Below are positions 5,920 to 13,511 of a DNA stretch of 13,950 nt, piece after piece. Below the pieces are notes generated by a model that saw only the letters and a program-made list of their open reading frames with translations, was not told the origin of the DNA and searched no databases. Source of the stretch: Promethearchaeota archaeon (lineage in GTDB: Archaea > Asgardarchaeota > Lokiarchaeia > Sigynarchaeales > SOKP01); NCBI GenBank assembly GCA_019057775.1, contig JAHLWT010000063.1, positions 1 to 13,950 on the forward strand, written 5' to 3'. Numbering within the stretch: position 1 is the stretch's first letter; each line of letters opens with the position of its first letter. The position numbers were made by a program, and so were the translations under genes.

Positions 5920-5942
5920 AGGCCTGACTTTAAGTCAGACCT
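5920..5942. terminator. Bidirectional hairpin between convergent genes
   Basis: AGGCCTGACTT (5920-5930) and AAGTCAGACCT (5932-5942) pair with one mismatch, with A-rich DNA on the right and TTAA on the left. It sits in the 55-bp gap between the stop codons of the convergent genes ending at 5911 and 5967, the expected place for a shared terminator. Confidence 0.65.
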
Positions 5943-5966
5943 AAAAGGGCCTTCAAGTCACATTAA

Positions 5967-8234
5967 CTAAAAGTTTACAGACAATTGAAGTGTTATGTTT
6001 CTTGGAGGGCGTATATCTCCAGGTCTTGCCATATACTCTTTGTTGAAAATGTTCTTTGTTATAATGGCGAGTTTTGAATGATTGTTAAACTGGTATGATA
6101 ATCTGTTGTCAAGAACTACGTAGGCTTTATTATTTTCTTTCCAGTAATCGGCAAACCCAGGTAAAATCATACTTCCGACGAACGGGTCGAGAAAAACCTG
6201 ATCGATATTTTCCATAAAACTGTGATAAACCAGGGTAAGTCCGAAAGACACCTTTTTATAAGTAAATTCAATATCACCCTTTACGGAGTGGCGGTAGCGG
6301 TATTTCAGGAAGTCGCTGCCCTGTACACCGGTTGTATCAGAATAATCGTATGAAAGATTTACTGCATGCAGATAGTTATAACCTGCAAGAATATCGGTTT
6401 GAACACCAAGCAATTTACCTGTTCCATTCAGGTTTATTTCAATCCCCCGAATTCTTGCCTTTCCAATATTCATGGATTTAAACCCAATATGTTCGAATGT
6501 TGGATAGGGAACTGAATCGGGTGCATAAACTCCGAAAGTAAATTCAATCATGTCCTGATATTCGGTCCAGAATCCTGCAAAATCCACATAGCCCTTCCAA
6601 TCTCCAATCCTTACGCCTTGTTTTAGTCCTATTTCAGCGTTCCAGCCGGTTTCAGATTCCAGGCCGGGATTCGGAAAGATATTCAAAGCACCAACCTGGG
6701 TTGCTGTGAATTTTTCAGCTACTGAAGGGAACCGGTATCCCTGACCAAAAGACGCTCTGAGGTAGGAATACTTCCCTATTTGATAATTCAGACCTGTTCT
6801 CAGGATTGGTTTTGAACTGGTGGTTGAATCATCCAGTCTAAATGCCTCCATTCGCATTCCAACTGAGATTTTAAGTTTCTTAAAAATCTTGTGATCAACT
6901 TGTGAAAAAACTGCCAGGTTTGAACTATTATGATCCCCATAAAGATTAGCAGTGATTGAAGAGTACATTCCTGAAACACCGATAGTCCAGTTCAGATTGT
7001 TATTAAACTTTTTCTGATATTTATATTCGGCATAATATAGGCTTGAAAAATTGTCTTTATCGGTTGCCTCAATGAATTTGTTTCGTATTCTGAAGAACCT
7101 GGTTTTCAGGCTGTGATTCCCTCCTTTGTTATTGTAATAGGATATATAAGGATCAAGTTTCATCCGGAAACCGGAGAGTTCAGAAACACCTTCAGGGTTT
7201 TGCCTGTAGGCTCCGGAATCAGCGTTCTGCCAGATTAAGAAATCGCTTTTATCCTGAAACATGATATTGGTATTAACTCCATATATCAGCCCGTTAACTT
7301 TCTTATCAAAGTATTTAAGGTTTACATTACCCCTGCCCCATCGGTCATATTCATGCTCCCTGTAACCCGGATCTTTAAAGAGATTTCCTCCGATTACCAT
7401 ATCAAGGTTTTTTATTTTTCTTGTGTGCAGGAAATGAGTGCCAAAAATTATTGGCGGTTTATCCCACCAAACCAATTCTTTCCGGTTAGGATTCATGTAT
7501 ATACTACTGAAACCTGTGATATTTGTTTTTGGTTCAACCTGCGGAAAGGCAGTACGGATATTGATCACTCCGCTTAATGCCGAAGAACCATACAATACGG
7601 ATGATGCACCTTTAATGATCTCGACCTGGGAAATGTTTTCCACCGGTAAGAAGTTCCATTTTACGTCACCTGCATCCGGTGAGAGGATGGGAAGATCATC
7701 GACAAGTACCAGGACACGGCTGCCTGCACCATAACTATATCCACTGCCCCCCCTGATATTCGGCTGTCCGTCGAGTATATCAATCCCGGGTATTTGATTT
7801 ATAATCATTTCCATAGAAGTAGCATTGGTATTGATGATCCTTCTGGGTTTGATCACCTCCATGGACACCGTTACATCCGATAATTTTTGTTCAAACTTTC
7901 CGGCGCTAACGACGATTTCATTTAATACATTAATATTGAATTCAAGTGAGATGTTGAGTGTTATTGTATCACCGGGAATTACATTAACGGATTGGCTTTC
8001 TGGTTTGTAACCGATATACTGGAAATGCAGGATAATTTGTTCACCATCTACTCTTATCCGATAGTTACCTTTTTTATCTGAAGTAACCCCGGTGCTTTTG
8101 TCGACGTAAATAGTAGCACCTGCCAGAGATTCCCTGGTTTTGGAATCCGTTATTTTTCCTGTAACAATTGCCGTACTTTGTGCAAATGCATAACCCAGAA
8201 GCAGAAAAAAACATATTGTTAAAATCAATCTCAT
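5967..8234 (-). CDS. TonB-dependent outer-membrane receptor
   Basis: 755 residues. Signal peptide 1-18 (MRLILTICFFLLLGYAFA, then Q). Residues 22-102 form a CarboxypepD_reg-like domain (VTGKITDSKTRESLAGATIYV, GNYRIRV, LHFQYIGYKPES), common in Bacteroidota receptors. The motif NEIVVSAGK (105-113) leads into the plug domain at about 115-228 (MIINQIPGIDILDGQPNIRG, RVLVLVDDLPILSPDAGDV, VEIIKGASSVLYGSSALSGV). The rest is the beta barrel and ends in the canonical terminal strand ITLQLSVNF with C-terminal Phe. The size suits the vitamin B12, siderophore and colicin-receptor class rather than the approximately 1000-residue SusC class, and no SusD partner is adjacent. The ligand is not evident. It is the last gene of a leftward cluster, 28 bp after the DUF1028 gene. 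Confidence 0.92.
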   Translation of the reverse strand: MRLILTICFFLLLGYAFAQSTAIVTGKITDSKTRESLAGATIYVDKSTGVTSDKKGNYRIRVDGEQIILHFQYIGYKPESQSVNVIPGDTITLNISLEFNINVLNEIVVSAGKFEQKLSDVTVSMEVIKPRRIINTNATSMEMIINQIPGIDILDGQPNIRGGSGYSYGAGSRVLVLVDDLPILSPDAGDVKWNFLPVENISQVEIIKGASSVLYGSSALSGVINIRTAFPQVEPKTNITGFSSIYMNPNRKELVWWDKPPIIFGTHFLHTRKIKNLDMVIGGNLFKDPGYREHEYDRWGRGNVNLKYFDKKVNGLIYGVNTNIMFQDKSDFLIWQNADSGAYRQNPEGVSELSGFRMKLDPYISYYNNKGGNHSLKTRFFRIRNKFIEATDKDNFSSLYYAEYKYQKKFNNNLNWTIGVSGMYSSITANLYGDHNSSNLAVFSQVDHKIFKKLKISVGMRMEAFRLDDSTTSSKPILRTGLNYQIGKYSYLRASFGQGYRFPSVAEKFTATQVGALNIFPNPGLESETGWNAEIGLKQGVRIGDWKGYVDFAGFWTEYQDMIEFTFGVYAPDSVPYPTFEHIGFKSMNIGKARIRGIEINLNGTGKLLGVQTDILAGYNYLHAVNLSYDYSDTTGVQGSDFLKYRYRHSVKGDIEFTYKKVSFGLTLVYHSFMENIDQVFLDPFVGSMILPGFADYWKENNKAYVVLDNRLSYQFNNHSKLAIITKNIFNKEYMARPGDIRPPRNITLQLSVNF

Positions 8235-8262
8235 GACATGAAAAATGCAGAATGCAGTATTA

Positions 8263-9252
8263 CTACTCCAGAAGTTTATTAAGATCGCTTTTATTTATTT
8301 TAAGCAAGCCCACGTTAATTAGTCTTGGTGTTAGTATTTTCCAATTTGGATCTTTAGCAAATACTTCTTTAAACAGAGATACTGCATCATCGATTCTGTT
8401 CATATTCACTAGAGAAACAGCATGCCAGTATTTCATTTCTAAATTTTCCGGAAACATATCTTCAGCCGCTGAGTACTCTTTCAAGGCAGTTTCAAAGTCT
8501 CCCCTTTCAACTGCCAGATCTCCGTTATTCATTTTTTCATAGGCCCTGTGGACTTTAAAAATTCTTTCCAACTCTTTTAAGGGTTCAGGGTGATCGGCAA
8601 TCTGGATATCGATAAGACGGTCTTCCCATGGTTTTCCCGTCGATTTACCTCTTACCACGAGTAACGCAGCTGATTGTTTTCCACGTATGTCTCCTCCGGC
8701 TTCCTCAGCAGCTTTAAGAGCTGCAAGCATTCTTTCAGCCAACGGGCCTTTTGTTGTTTCGAATGCCTTTGCCATTGCCGGCCAAACTTTATCATTTAGC
8801 ATCATATTAGCCTGGGCAGAAAAATTATCTCCTGATATATGTCCGGCTTCCGGAATACATTTTTCACCGGTAAACACGGCTATTCTGCCTTTTGAATCCA
8901 ATATAGCGACCTGCCGAACATCTTTTCCCTCATCGGTTGATAATAATTGATCTAAGGCCTCCCGGGGACTTAGACCGGATCTTAATAATTCCAACCCCCT
9001 TAATCCGAATGATACATTTACAAACGACTGGGTTGCAATAACTCCAATACCAGCTTCTCCCCATGAAACAATAGTTCCTACAGAGAACCAGTGTGATTGG
9101 ACAGCTACACCCATATCTCCGGTATCAGGATCCCTTGCTACAATTGAATACGTATTTACCAAAGGTGTACTACCATACATTGTTTGTGGTTGTCCGGAAT
9201 AAATATGAAAAAATATAATGGTAGCAATTAGAAAAACTTGTTTTGCTGACAT
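8263..9252 (-). CDS. Exported DUF1028 (Ntn-hydrolase-like) protein with TPR-like C-terminus
   Basis: 329 residues. An N-terminal signal peptide (about 1-20, VFLIATIIFFHIYS) exports it. Residues 34-225 match DUF1028: NTYSIVARDPDTGDMGVAVQ, SVGTIVSWGEAGIGVIATQS, LRSGLSPREALDQLLSTDEG, RQVAILDSKGRIAVFTGEKC, ANMMLNDKVWPAMAKAFETT. As I recall, this family shares the Ntn-hydrolase fold, but its reaction is not established. Residues 235-305 (AYEKMNNGDLAVERGDFETA, AVSLVNMNRIDDAVSLFKEV) form two TPR-like helical hairpins, an accessory part seen in some Bacteroidota members. It lies 42 bp after the aminomutase gene and 28 bp before the receptor gene on the same strand, so co-transcription is likely. A periplasmic hydrolase acting on material handled by the receptor is an inference only. 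Confidence 0.85.
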   Translation of the reverse strand: MSAKQVFLIATIIFFHIYSGQPQTMYGSTPLVNTYSIVARDPDTGDMGVAVQSHWFSVGTIVSWGEAGIGVIATQSFVNVSFGLRGLELLRSGLSPREALDQLLSTDEGKDVRQVAILDSKGRIAVFTGEKCIPEAGHISGDNFSAQANMMLNDKVWPAMAKAFETTKGPLAERMLAALKAAEEAGGDIRGKQSAALLVVRGKSTGKPWEDRLIDIQIADHPEPLKELERIFKVHRAYEKMNNGDLAVERGDFETALKEYSAAEDMFPENLEMKYWHAVSLVNMNRIDDAVSLFKEVFAKDPNWKILTPRLINVGLLKINKSDLNKLLE

Positions 9253-9294
9253 ATTAATTTGAATTCAAAATTTTACATTTTTTTTCAGTGATTT

Positions 9295-11484
9295 TCAGTT
9301 TAGCTCAAGGTTAGTTAATTCAGAAGTAACATTATAATCGTATTCAGGATATTCGTAAATTGGTATTCTCGGTTCGGTTTGCCCGATTGAATAGCCATAG
9401 ATCCCTTCATATTCCGTAATATCCTCTCCCATTTCATCCAGTTGTCGTAAGTATTCACTTATTGATTTGGATTCAATGATAATTACTTTGCCCATTTTAT
9501 GGATAATCGGGCTATGTTCCCTGGTGTTATCGTGGTCGAATTCAAGAATTCTTCTTCCATATCTTGTAATTCCAATAACTCTGTATGTCAAACTCTTACC
9601 AACTCCCGGAAGATTTAACACATTCCTGTCGGTTGCAAGGAACGGAAGTTTTGCAAATCTTCTCAGGGCCTCAATATTCTCTGCCATCATTTCAGCCTCC
9701 AGTGGGAAATTTCTTATGTTATCGTAATATTCAGGCGAGATCTGACCAATACGCTTTTCTTCCATTTGTTCCTGCACAGCTCTTGCGTTTGTAGCAAAAT
9801 TGTGGCTGTTTTCCATATATCCTTTAACACTAAAGGTATAGTAAGGAAGCACGCCAACATCATTCAAAGCCTGTCGTAGTTTTGCGGTATGGCCCCTTCT
9901 TGAACTTGCTGTTGTCAGAACATGCTGATTGGTTACAGTCCAGCCTGCCGAAATAAGTTTCTGTATCCCCTTTCGTGTTTCCGGAGTTATTTCCATGGGA
10001 GATTCAAAATGTGTCTGAATAATAAATTGTTTAATTCCAATTTGTGAAGCTTTGCTTTTAAATTCAGTCAGGATTTTTGAAAGCTCCGAAGTGATGCGTT
10101 GAGGTAAATATGCCGGCAAGCGTGTACCAAGCCTTACCCTGAGAATTTCGGCATGTTTTTCATTATCTGGTCTTTTTTCATTCATTTTCTTTTTTCTTAC
10201 AGCCATTTCATAAATACCGTCAAATATTTTTTGTAAGGATTTATCTGAGCTCATCAGGGCATCACCACCTGTAACCAGGATATCGCGTAATTGTGAATCT
10301 TTTTCGAAATAACCCAGAAGGCGGGTTAATTTATCAGGCCATTTTTCCCCTGGTTTCAATTTATTTAAATTAAAATTCAGATTACCTCTCTGGAAGTCGT
10401 ACATTCTCTGGCATGATGCACAAAGCCCGCCACAAGCCCGTCCCACGGTATCAGGGATAAGTATGGCTACTTCAGGGTACCGGCGGTGTACGTTATGATG
10501 GGATGGCAGAAGCCATCCTGCAGCATTGGGCTTACCTGGCTCCACCAGATCCTCTTTTTCCCAGGCCACAATATGTCCAAATTCTTTCACCAACTTACTG
10601 CTGTAAATTACATAATCCCGGATGGCAAGATCCGCTCCTGTAGCAAAGTAAGGCACCCTGACGTGTAGTAGTGATAGATAGTACGGGTTTACAAAGAAAG
10701 GAATCCCTGCTGCTTCAGCATCTTTCAGGATTTTCATGGTGTCCGGATCCAGTGAATTACCAAGCATTTCATTCAGATGCTCTGGTGTTCGAATGGCAAA
10801 GCGAAGGTGAAACAAACTTTCATTCCACCATTCGTAAGCCAACTGGAGTTTCTTTTGTGCCGTCATCCCCGGACTAAATTTATACCTTGGATCCTTTTTT
10901 TCACCTGTATCAATTTTATTTATGATTATTGAAAGAATTCGTTCTTTATTTTCATTCCGGAGTTCGACAATACGGGTATCTAAACCGGATGGATAACGTT
11001 CCATCCATTCTTCAACTTTTTTCGTATCAGGGATTTCCAGTTTGGTTTTTCCGGTCAATTGCCGGAAAAGCCGGATCATATCCTCAAAAAAGTCGGGTTT
11101 AGCGCCTCCGGTTCCGTGGGTTGCGGCTAACCAGATCAGCTTGATCGGATTACTTACTGCAATTTCTCCGCGCAGATTCAGATCAGCATATTCACTCGCT
11201 GCATTGTCGATATAGTCCAAAATCCTGATGTAGGCATATTCCCTCCATTCAAGTTTCTCGAAAGTGTCACGACTGGGATGTTTCGATTTATAAAACTTAA
11301 ATGTGTCAGGTCTGGATTTTAGTTCATCCAATATCCAGTTTTTCATACCCACCAAAGCTTCTGTTTCATTGTTTGAATTCCTGATAATCTCATCGAGTTT
11401 AGGATTTTCGTTTAGGAGTTTCAACAGAAGTTTACGGGATTTTACGTTGATGGCGATTTTGTCGAGTTTTTCAATTTCAGTCAT
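9295..11484 (-). CDS. KamA-family radical SAM 2,3-aminomutase, long form, glutamate-type residues
   Basis: 729 residues from the ATG at 11484, against about 415-420 for typical KamA. Cys351, Cys355 and Cys358 (CGGLCASC) are the radical SAM cluster ligands; VTGGDAL (404-410) matches the SGGDPL motif of KamA; Lys630 in NLPGVGK matches the PLP lysine of the PGGGGK motif. The catalytic core spans about 330-670. The first 320 residues are an added helical region, and an insert lies between the two substrate-binding strands (about 572-605). At the positions of Asp293 and Asp330, which hold the side-chain amine in Clostridium lysine 2,3-aminomutase, I align Lys554 (PYYTFSVKGY) and Asn624 (VLNLPGVGK). 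Clostridioides glutamate 2,3-aminomutase also has Lys and Asn there. Glutamate to beta-glutamate is therefore a better guess than lysine to beta-lysine. A REP palindrome lies 16 bp before the start. Confidence 0.88.
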   Translation of the reverse strand: MTEIEKLDKIAINVKSRKLLLKLLNENPKLDEIIRNSNNETEALVGMKNWILDELKSRPDTFKFYKSKHPSRDTFEKLEWREYAYIRILDYIDNAASEYADLNLRGEIAVSNPIKLIWLAATHGTGGAKPDFFEDMIRLFRQLTGKTKLEIPDTKKVEEWMERYPSGLDTRIVELRNENKERILSIIINKIDTGEKKDPRYKFSPGMTAQKKLQLAYEWWNESLFHLRFAIRTPEHLNEMLGNSLDPDTMKILKDAEAAGIPFFVNPYYLSLLHVRVPYFATGADLAIRDYVIYSSKLVKEFGHIVAWEKEDLVEPGKPNAAGWLLPSHHNVHRRYPEVAILIPDTVGRACGGLCASCQRMYDFQRGNLNFNLNKLKPGEKWPDKLTRLLGYFEKDSQLRDILVTGGDALMSSDKSLQKIFDGIYEMAVRKKKMNEKRPDNEKHAEILRVRLGTRLPAYLPQRITSELSKILTEFKSKASQIGIKQFIIQTHFESPMEITPETRKGIQKLISAGWTVTNQHVLTTASSRRGHTAKLRQALNDVGVLPYYTFSVKGYMENSHNFATNARAVQEQMEEKRIGQISPEYYDNIRNFPLEAEMMAENIEALRRFAKLPFLATDRNVLNLPGVGKSLTYRVIGITRYGRRILEFDHDNTREHSPIIHKMGKVIIIESKSISEYLRQLDEMGEDITEYEGIYGYSIGQTEPRIPIYEYPEYDYNVTSELTNLELN

Positions 11485-11500
11485 AATATTTTTTTTAAAT

Positions 11501-11533
11501 AGCCGTGCCACGGTTTGAAACCGTGACACGGCT
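11501..11533. repeat. REP palindrome, family B, copy 1 (33 bp)
   Basis: AGCCGTGCCACGGTT, centre TGA, AACCGTGACACGGCT. The halves pair except for one C/A mismatch, and each half is itself CCGTG-n-CACGG. It lies 4 bp beyond the stop codon of the RAYT gene and 16 bp before the start codon of the aminomutase. Preceded by a T-run (TATTTTTTTT) and followed by AATATTACCAAATAT, flanks that recur around copy 2. Confidence 0.85.
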
Positions 11534-11537
11534 AATA

Positions 11538-12131
11538 TTACCAAATATGTTTTAAGTTTTTCTCATCAATCATCGAATAAGATTGTACATATAATTCAGC
11601 AAGATCCAAGTCCAGAAGTTCTTCAGCAATATGCTGATTACATAGTTTTTCTACTTTTAATCCTGTATATTCCCTGAATGAATAGTATGGCCAATCTTCC
11701 AATCTATCGACTAGTCCTCCTTGCATTGGATTTTGGTGAATATAGTTAAAGCAAATCATTCCATAATCAACTTTTGAAGGAAAATAATTTAGACTCTTGG
11801 CTATTGTATTTTGAGTAAAAAGTGATCCGGTTCTTGTTTCTTGTTTATTGATAGCTTGGGTATAGGAACTTAACAATATTCGAATTGATTCACTGAATAT
11901 ATTTAGTTCTATTCCGGCTTTTTTAACAGCCTTAACAGTTGAATCATTGGCTTGAATAAGGAAATGAAAATGATTGGGCATTAAGCAATAGGCAAGCAAT
12001 TCACAATTTGGAATAATATATTTCTGAATTTTTTTCAGAAAGAATATGTAATTTTTATCATTAAAGAATATTTTCTGTCGGTTATTGCCTCTATTGTAAA
12101 TATGGTATACATAATCATTCTCGAAGTACAT
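11538..12131 (-). CDS. REP-associated tyrosine transposase (RAYT, IS200/IS605 Y1 family)
   Basis: 197 residues, the usual RAYT size and with no frame damage. The start is YVYHIYNRGNNRQKIFFNDK, typical of the family. His54-Phe-His56 in MPNHFHFLI is the HUH metal-binding motif, and Tyr90 in LLSSYTQAINK is the likely catalytic tyrosine; the family pattern continues with GSLFTQNTI (102-110), YIHQNPMQGGLV (130-141) and WPYYSFREY. RAYTs are single-strand DNA nucleases that bind and cut REP palindromes and are thought to have spread them. Here palindromes of one family lie on both sides (11501, 12187 and further units to 12375), so this gene with its repeats is a self-contained REPtron-like island. 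It runs leftward like the aminomutase gene and ends 53 bp before that gene's start. No accessory TnpB is present. Confidence 0.93.
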   Translation of the reverse strand: MYFENDYVYHIYNRGNNRQKIFFNDKNYIFFLKKIQKYIIPNCELLAYCLMPNHFHFLIQANDSTVKAVKKAGIELNIFSESIRILLSSYTQAINKQETRTGSLFTQNTIAKSLNYFPSKVDYGMICFNYIHQNPMQGGLVDRLEDWPYYSFREYTGLKVEKLCNQHIAEELLDLDLAELYVQSYSMIDEKNLKHIW

Positions 12132-12186
12132 GGTGGTCTATTTTGATATTAGTTATGGTCTTTAAGATAGTATTTTTTTTTTATAT

Positions 12187-12219
12187 AGCCGTGCCACGGG
12201 TTGGAACCGTGACACGGCT
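12187..12219. repeat. REP palindrome, family B, copy 2 (33 bp)
   Basis: AGCCGTGCCACGGGT, TGG, AACCGTGACACGGCT: 31 of 33 positions equal copy 1, in the same orientation. It lies 55 bp before the start codon of the RAYT gene. A long T-run ends just before it (12171-12182) and TAACATTTTTACCAATTATAT follows, both like the flanks of copy 1. Confidence 0.85.
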
Positions 12220-12284
12220 TAACATTTTTACCAATTATATCTAACATTAGTATTATCTTTAATGACGCGGGGGATGCAAGCGGA

Positions 12285-12300
12285 AAACCGTGACACGGCT
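12285..12300. repeat. REP palindrome, family B, copy 3 (right half only)
   Basis: AAACCGTGACACGGCT equals the right half of copy 1. The expected left half at about 12268-12284 is degenerate (GCGGGGGATGCAAGCGG), so this copy cannot form the full stem. Confidence 0.75.
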
Positions 12301-12311
12301 AAACGTATTGC

Positions 12312-12341
12312 TTGTTATCTTTGACATTAGTGTTAACTTTG
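12312..12341 (+). promoter_or_regulatory. Bacteroidota-type promoter of the FAD oxidoreductase gene
   Basis: TTG (12312-12314), a 19-bp spacer and TAACTTTG (12334-12341), an exact TAnnTTTG match. Transcription would start near 12348, at the left arm of REP copy 4, so the palindrome would form the 5' end of the mRNA. The -7 box lies in the repeated spacer between REP units; the preceding unit has TATCTTTA (12254-12261) at the same place. Confidence 0.6.
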
Positions 12342-12343
12342 AA

Positions 12344-12375
12344 ACCCGTGCCACGGTTGGAACAGTGGCACGGTT
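12344..12375. repeat. REP palindrome, family B, copy 4
   Basis: CCGTGCCAC (346-354 of the 12-kb block) pairs with GTGGCACGG (12365-12373); GTT (12356-12358) pairs with AAC (12361-12363) next to a two-base turn. The C/A mismatch present in copies 1 and 2 is here a C-G pair. The repeat ends 17 bp before the ATG at 12393, inside the predicted leader. Confidence 0.8.
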
Positions 12376-12392
12376 AAATACTGTTTCAAAAG

Positions 12393-13511
12393 ATGGACGC
12401 AAATATTACCATAATCGGTGCAGGAGTGGTTGGTTTGGCTATTGCCGCTGAATTATCAAAAGAACAAAGTTCGGTATTTGTCATTGAAAAAAATAAGAAG
12501 TTTGGCCAGGAAATCAGCAGCAGGAACAGTGAAGTGATTCATTCCGGGGTTTATTATCCGGAAGGATCACTCAAGGCCAGGTTATGTGTGGAAGGCAGAG
12601 AACTCATTTATCGTTTTTGTGAAGAAAAGAATGTAGCGTACAAGAAATGCGGTAAGTTGATACTTGCAGTTGACTTGTCTGAATGTGCACAATTGCCAGG
12701 TATTTTAGAACAGTCAAGGAAAAACGGTGTGCTTGACGCATACATTATAGATAAACCTGAAATAGAAAGATTAGAACCTCATTTACGGGCTGAAAAAGCG
12801 ATTTATTTTCCTTCAACAGGGATTATCGATACGCATGGTTTGATGAAGCAACTGGAAACCGATGCAGTTAATCAGGGTGTTCAGTTTGTATATGGGGCTA
12901 AAGTAATTCACACCAAAGTATTAAAGGAAGGTTTTGAAATTCAGCTATTGGATTCTGACGGAGAGAAATTTTCGTTTACTACACAAAAATTGGTAAACTC
13001 TGCCGGACTGGATGCTTTGAATATTGCCCGGTCGATAGGTATAAACGAAACGAAATATGAAGTTTTTTTCTGGAAAGGGGAATATTTTGGTGTTGGCAGA
13101 GGAAAAAGCAAGTTTATTAAACGATTGGTTTATACTGTACCCGAAAAGAATACGGTCGGTTTGGGGATCCATGCCACTGTTGAATTGGATGGCAGGTTAA
13201 GACTGGGTCCAAATGCCCTTTACATTGGCAAGGGAAGCTATGATTACTCTGTAGATCCTGGTCATAAAGAACACTTCTACTATTTTGCAAAACGGTTTTT
13301 GCCTTTCCTGGAACCGGTAGACCTGAATCCTGACCAGGCAGGTATACGTCCCAAGTTACAGAAACCTGGTGACCCGGTACGTGATTTCATCATTAACGAA
13401 GAATCGGATAAAGGTTTTCCCGGGTTGGTCAATTTAATTGGCATAGAGTCACCTGGACTAACTGCTTGCCTAAGCATTGGAAGGTATGTCAGGGAACTAA
13501 TTGTCAAATAA
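12393..13511 (+). CDS. FAD-dependent oxidoreductase, L-2-hydroxyglutarate oxidase-like
   Basis: 372 residues, DAO/glycine-oxidase fold. ITIIGAGVVGLAIAAELS with GAGVVG at 9-14 and the acidic end VIEK is the FAD-binding Rossmann motif. RNSEVIHSGVYYPEGSLKAR (44-63) is the hallmark stretch shared with L-2-hydroxyglutarate dehydrogenase/oxidase (E. coli LhgO, human L2HGDH), followed by KKCGKLILA and FPSTGIIDTHGLM. The C-terminus AGIRPKLQKPGDPVRDFIIN and NLIGIESPGLTACLSIGRYV closes the FAD site. It is shorter than LhgO (about 420 residues), and relatives of this length include enzymes of other substrate, so oxidation of a 2-hydroxy acid to a 2-oxo acid is likely but L-2-hydroxyglutarate is not proven. 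No signal peptide. Its promoter and leader lie in the REP cluster. The 3' end overlaps the convergent receiver gene by 8 bp. Confidence 0.88.
   Translation: MDANITIIGAGVVGLAIAAELSKEQSSVFVIEKNKKFGQEISSRNSEVIHSGVYYPEGSLKARLCVEGRELIYRFCEEKNVAYKKCGKLILAVDLSECAQLPGILEQSRKNGVLDAYIIDKPEIERLEPHLRAEKAIYFPSTGIIDTHGLMKQLETDAVNQGVQFVYGAKVIHTKVLKEGFEIQLLDSDGEKFSFTTQKLVNSAGLDALNIARSIGINETKYEVFFWKGEYFGVGRGKSKFIKRLVYTVPEKNTVGLGIHATVELDGRLRLGPNALYIGKGSYDYSVDPGHKEHFYYFAKRFLPFLEPVDLNPDQAGIRPKLQKPGDPVRDFIINEESDKGFPGLVNLIGIESPGLTACLSIGRYVRELIVK

Noticed and set aside
7438..7734. 98-codon open frame on the plus strand, and similar frames within 7353-8010, 8252-8542 and 8687-8950
   Set aside because: These lie antisense within the well-supported receptor and DUF1028 genes and encode no recognisable protein.
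11485..11544. Twenty-codon N-terminal extension of the aminomutase from an ATG at 11544
   Set aside because: The extension translates the REP palindrome and overlaps the end of the RAYT gene; the family-like sequence begins at the ATG at 11484.
12187..12375. CRISPR array
   Set aside because: The repeats are long palindromes with spacers that resemble each other, only one unit pair is regular, and no cas gene is present.
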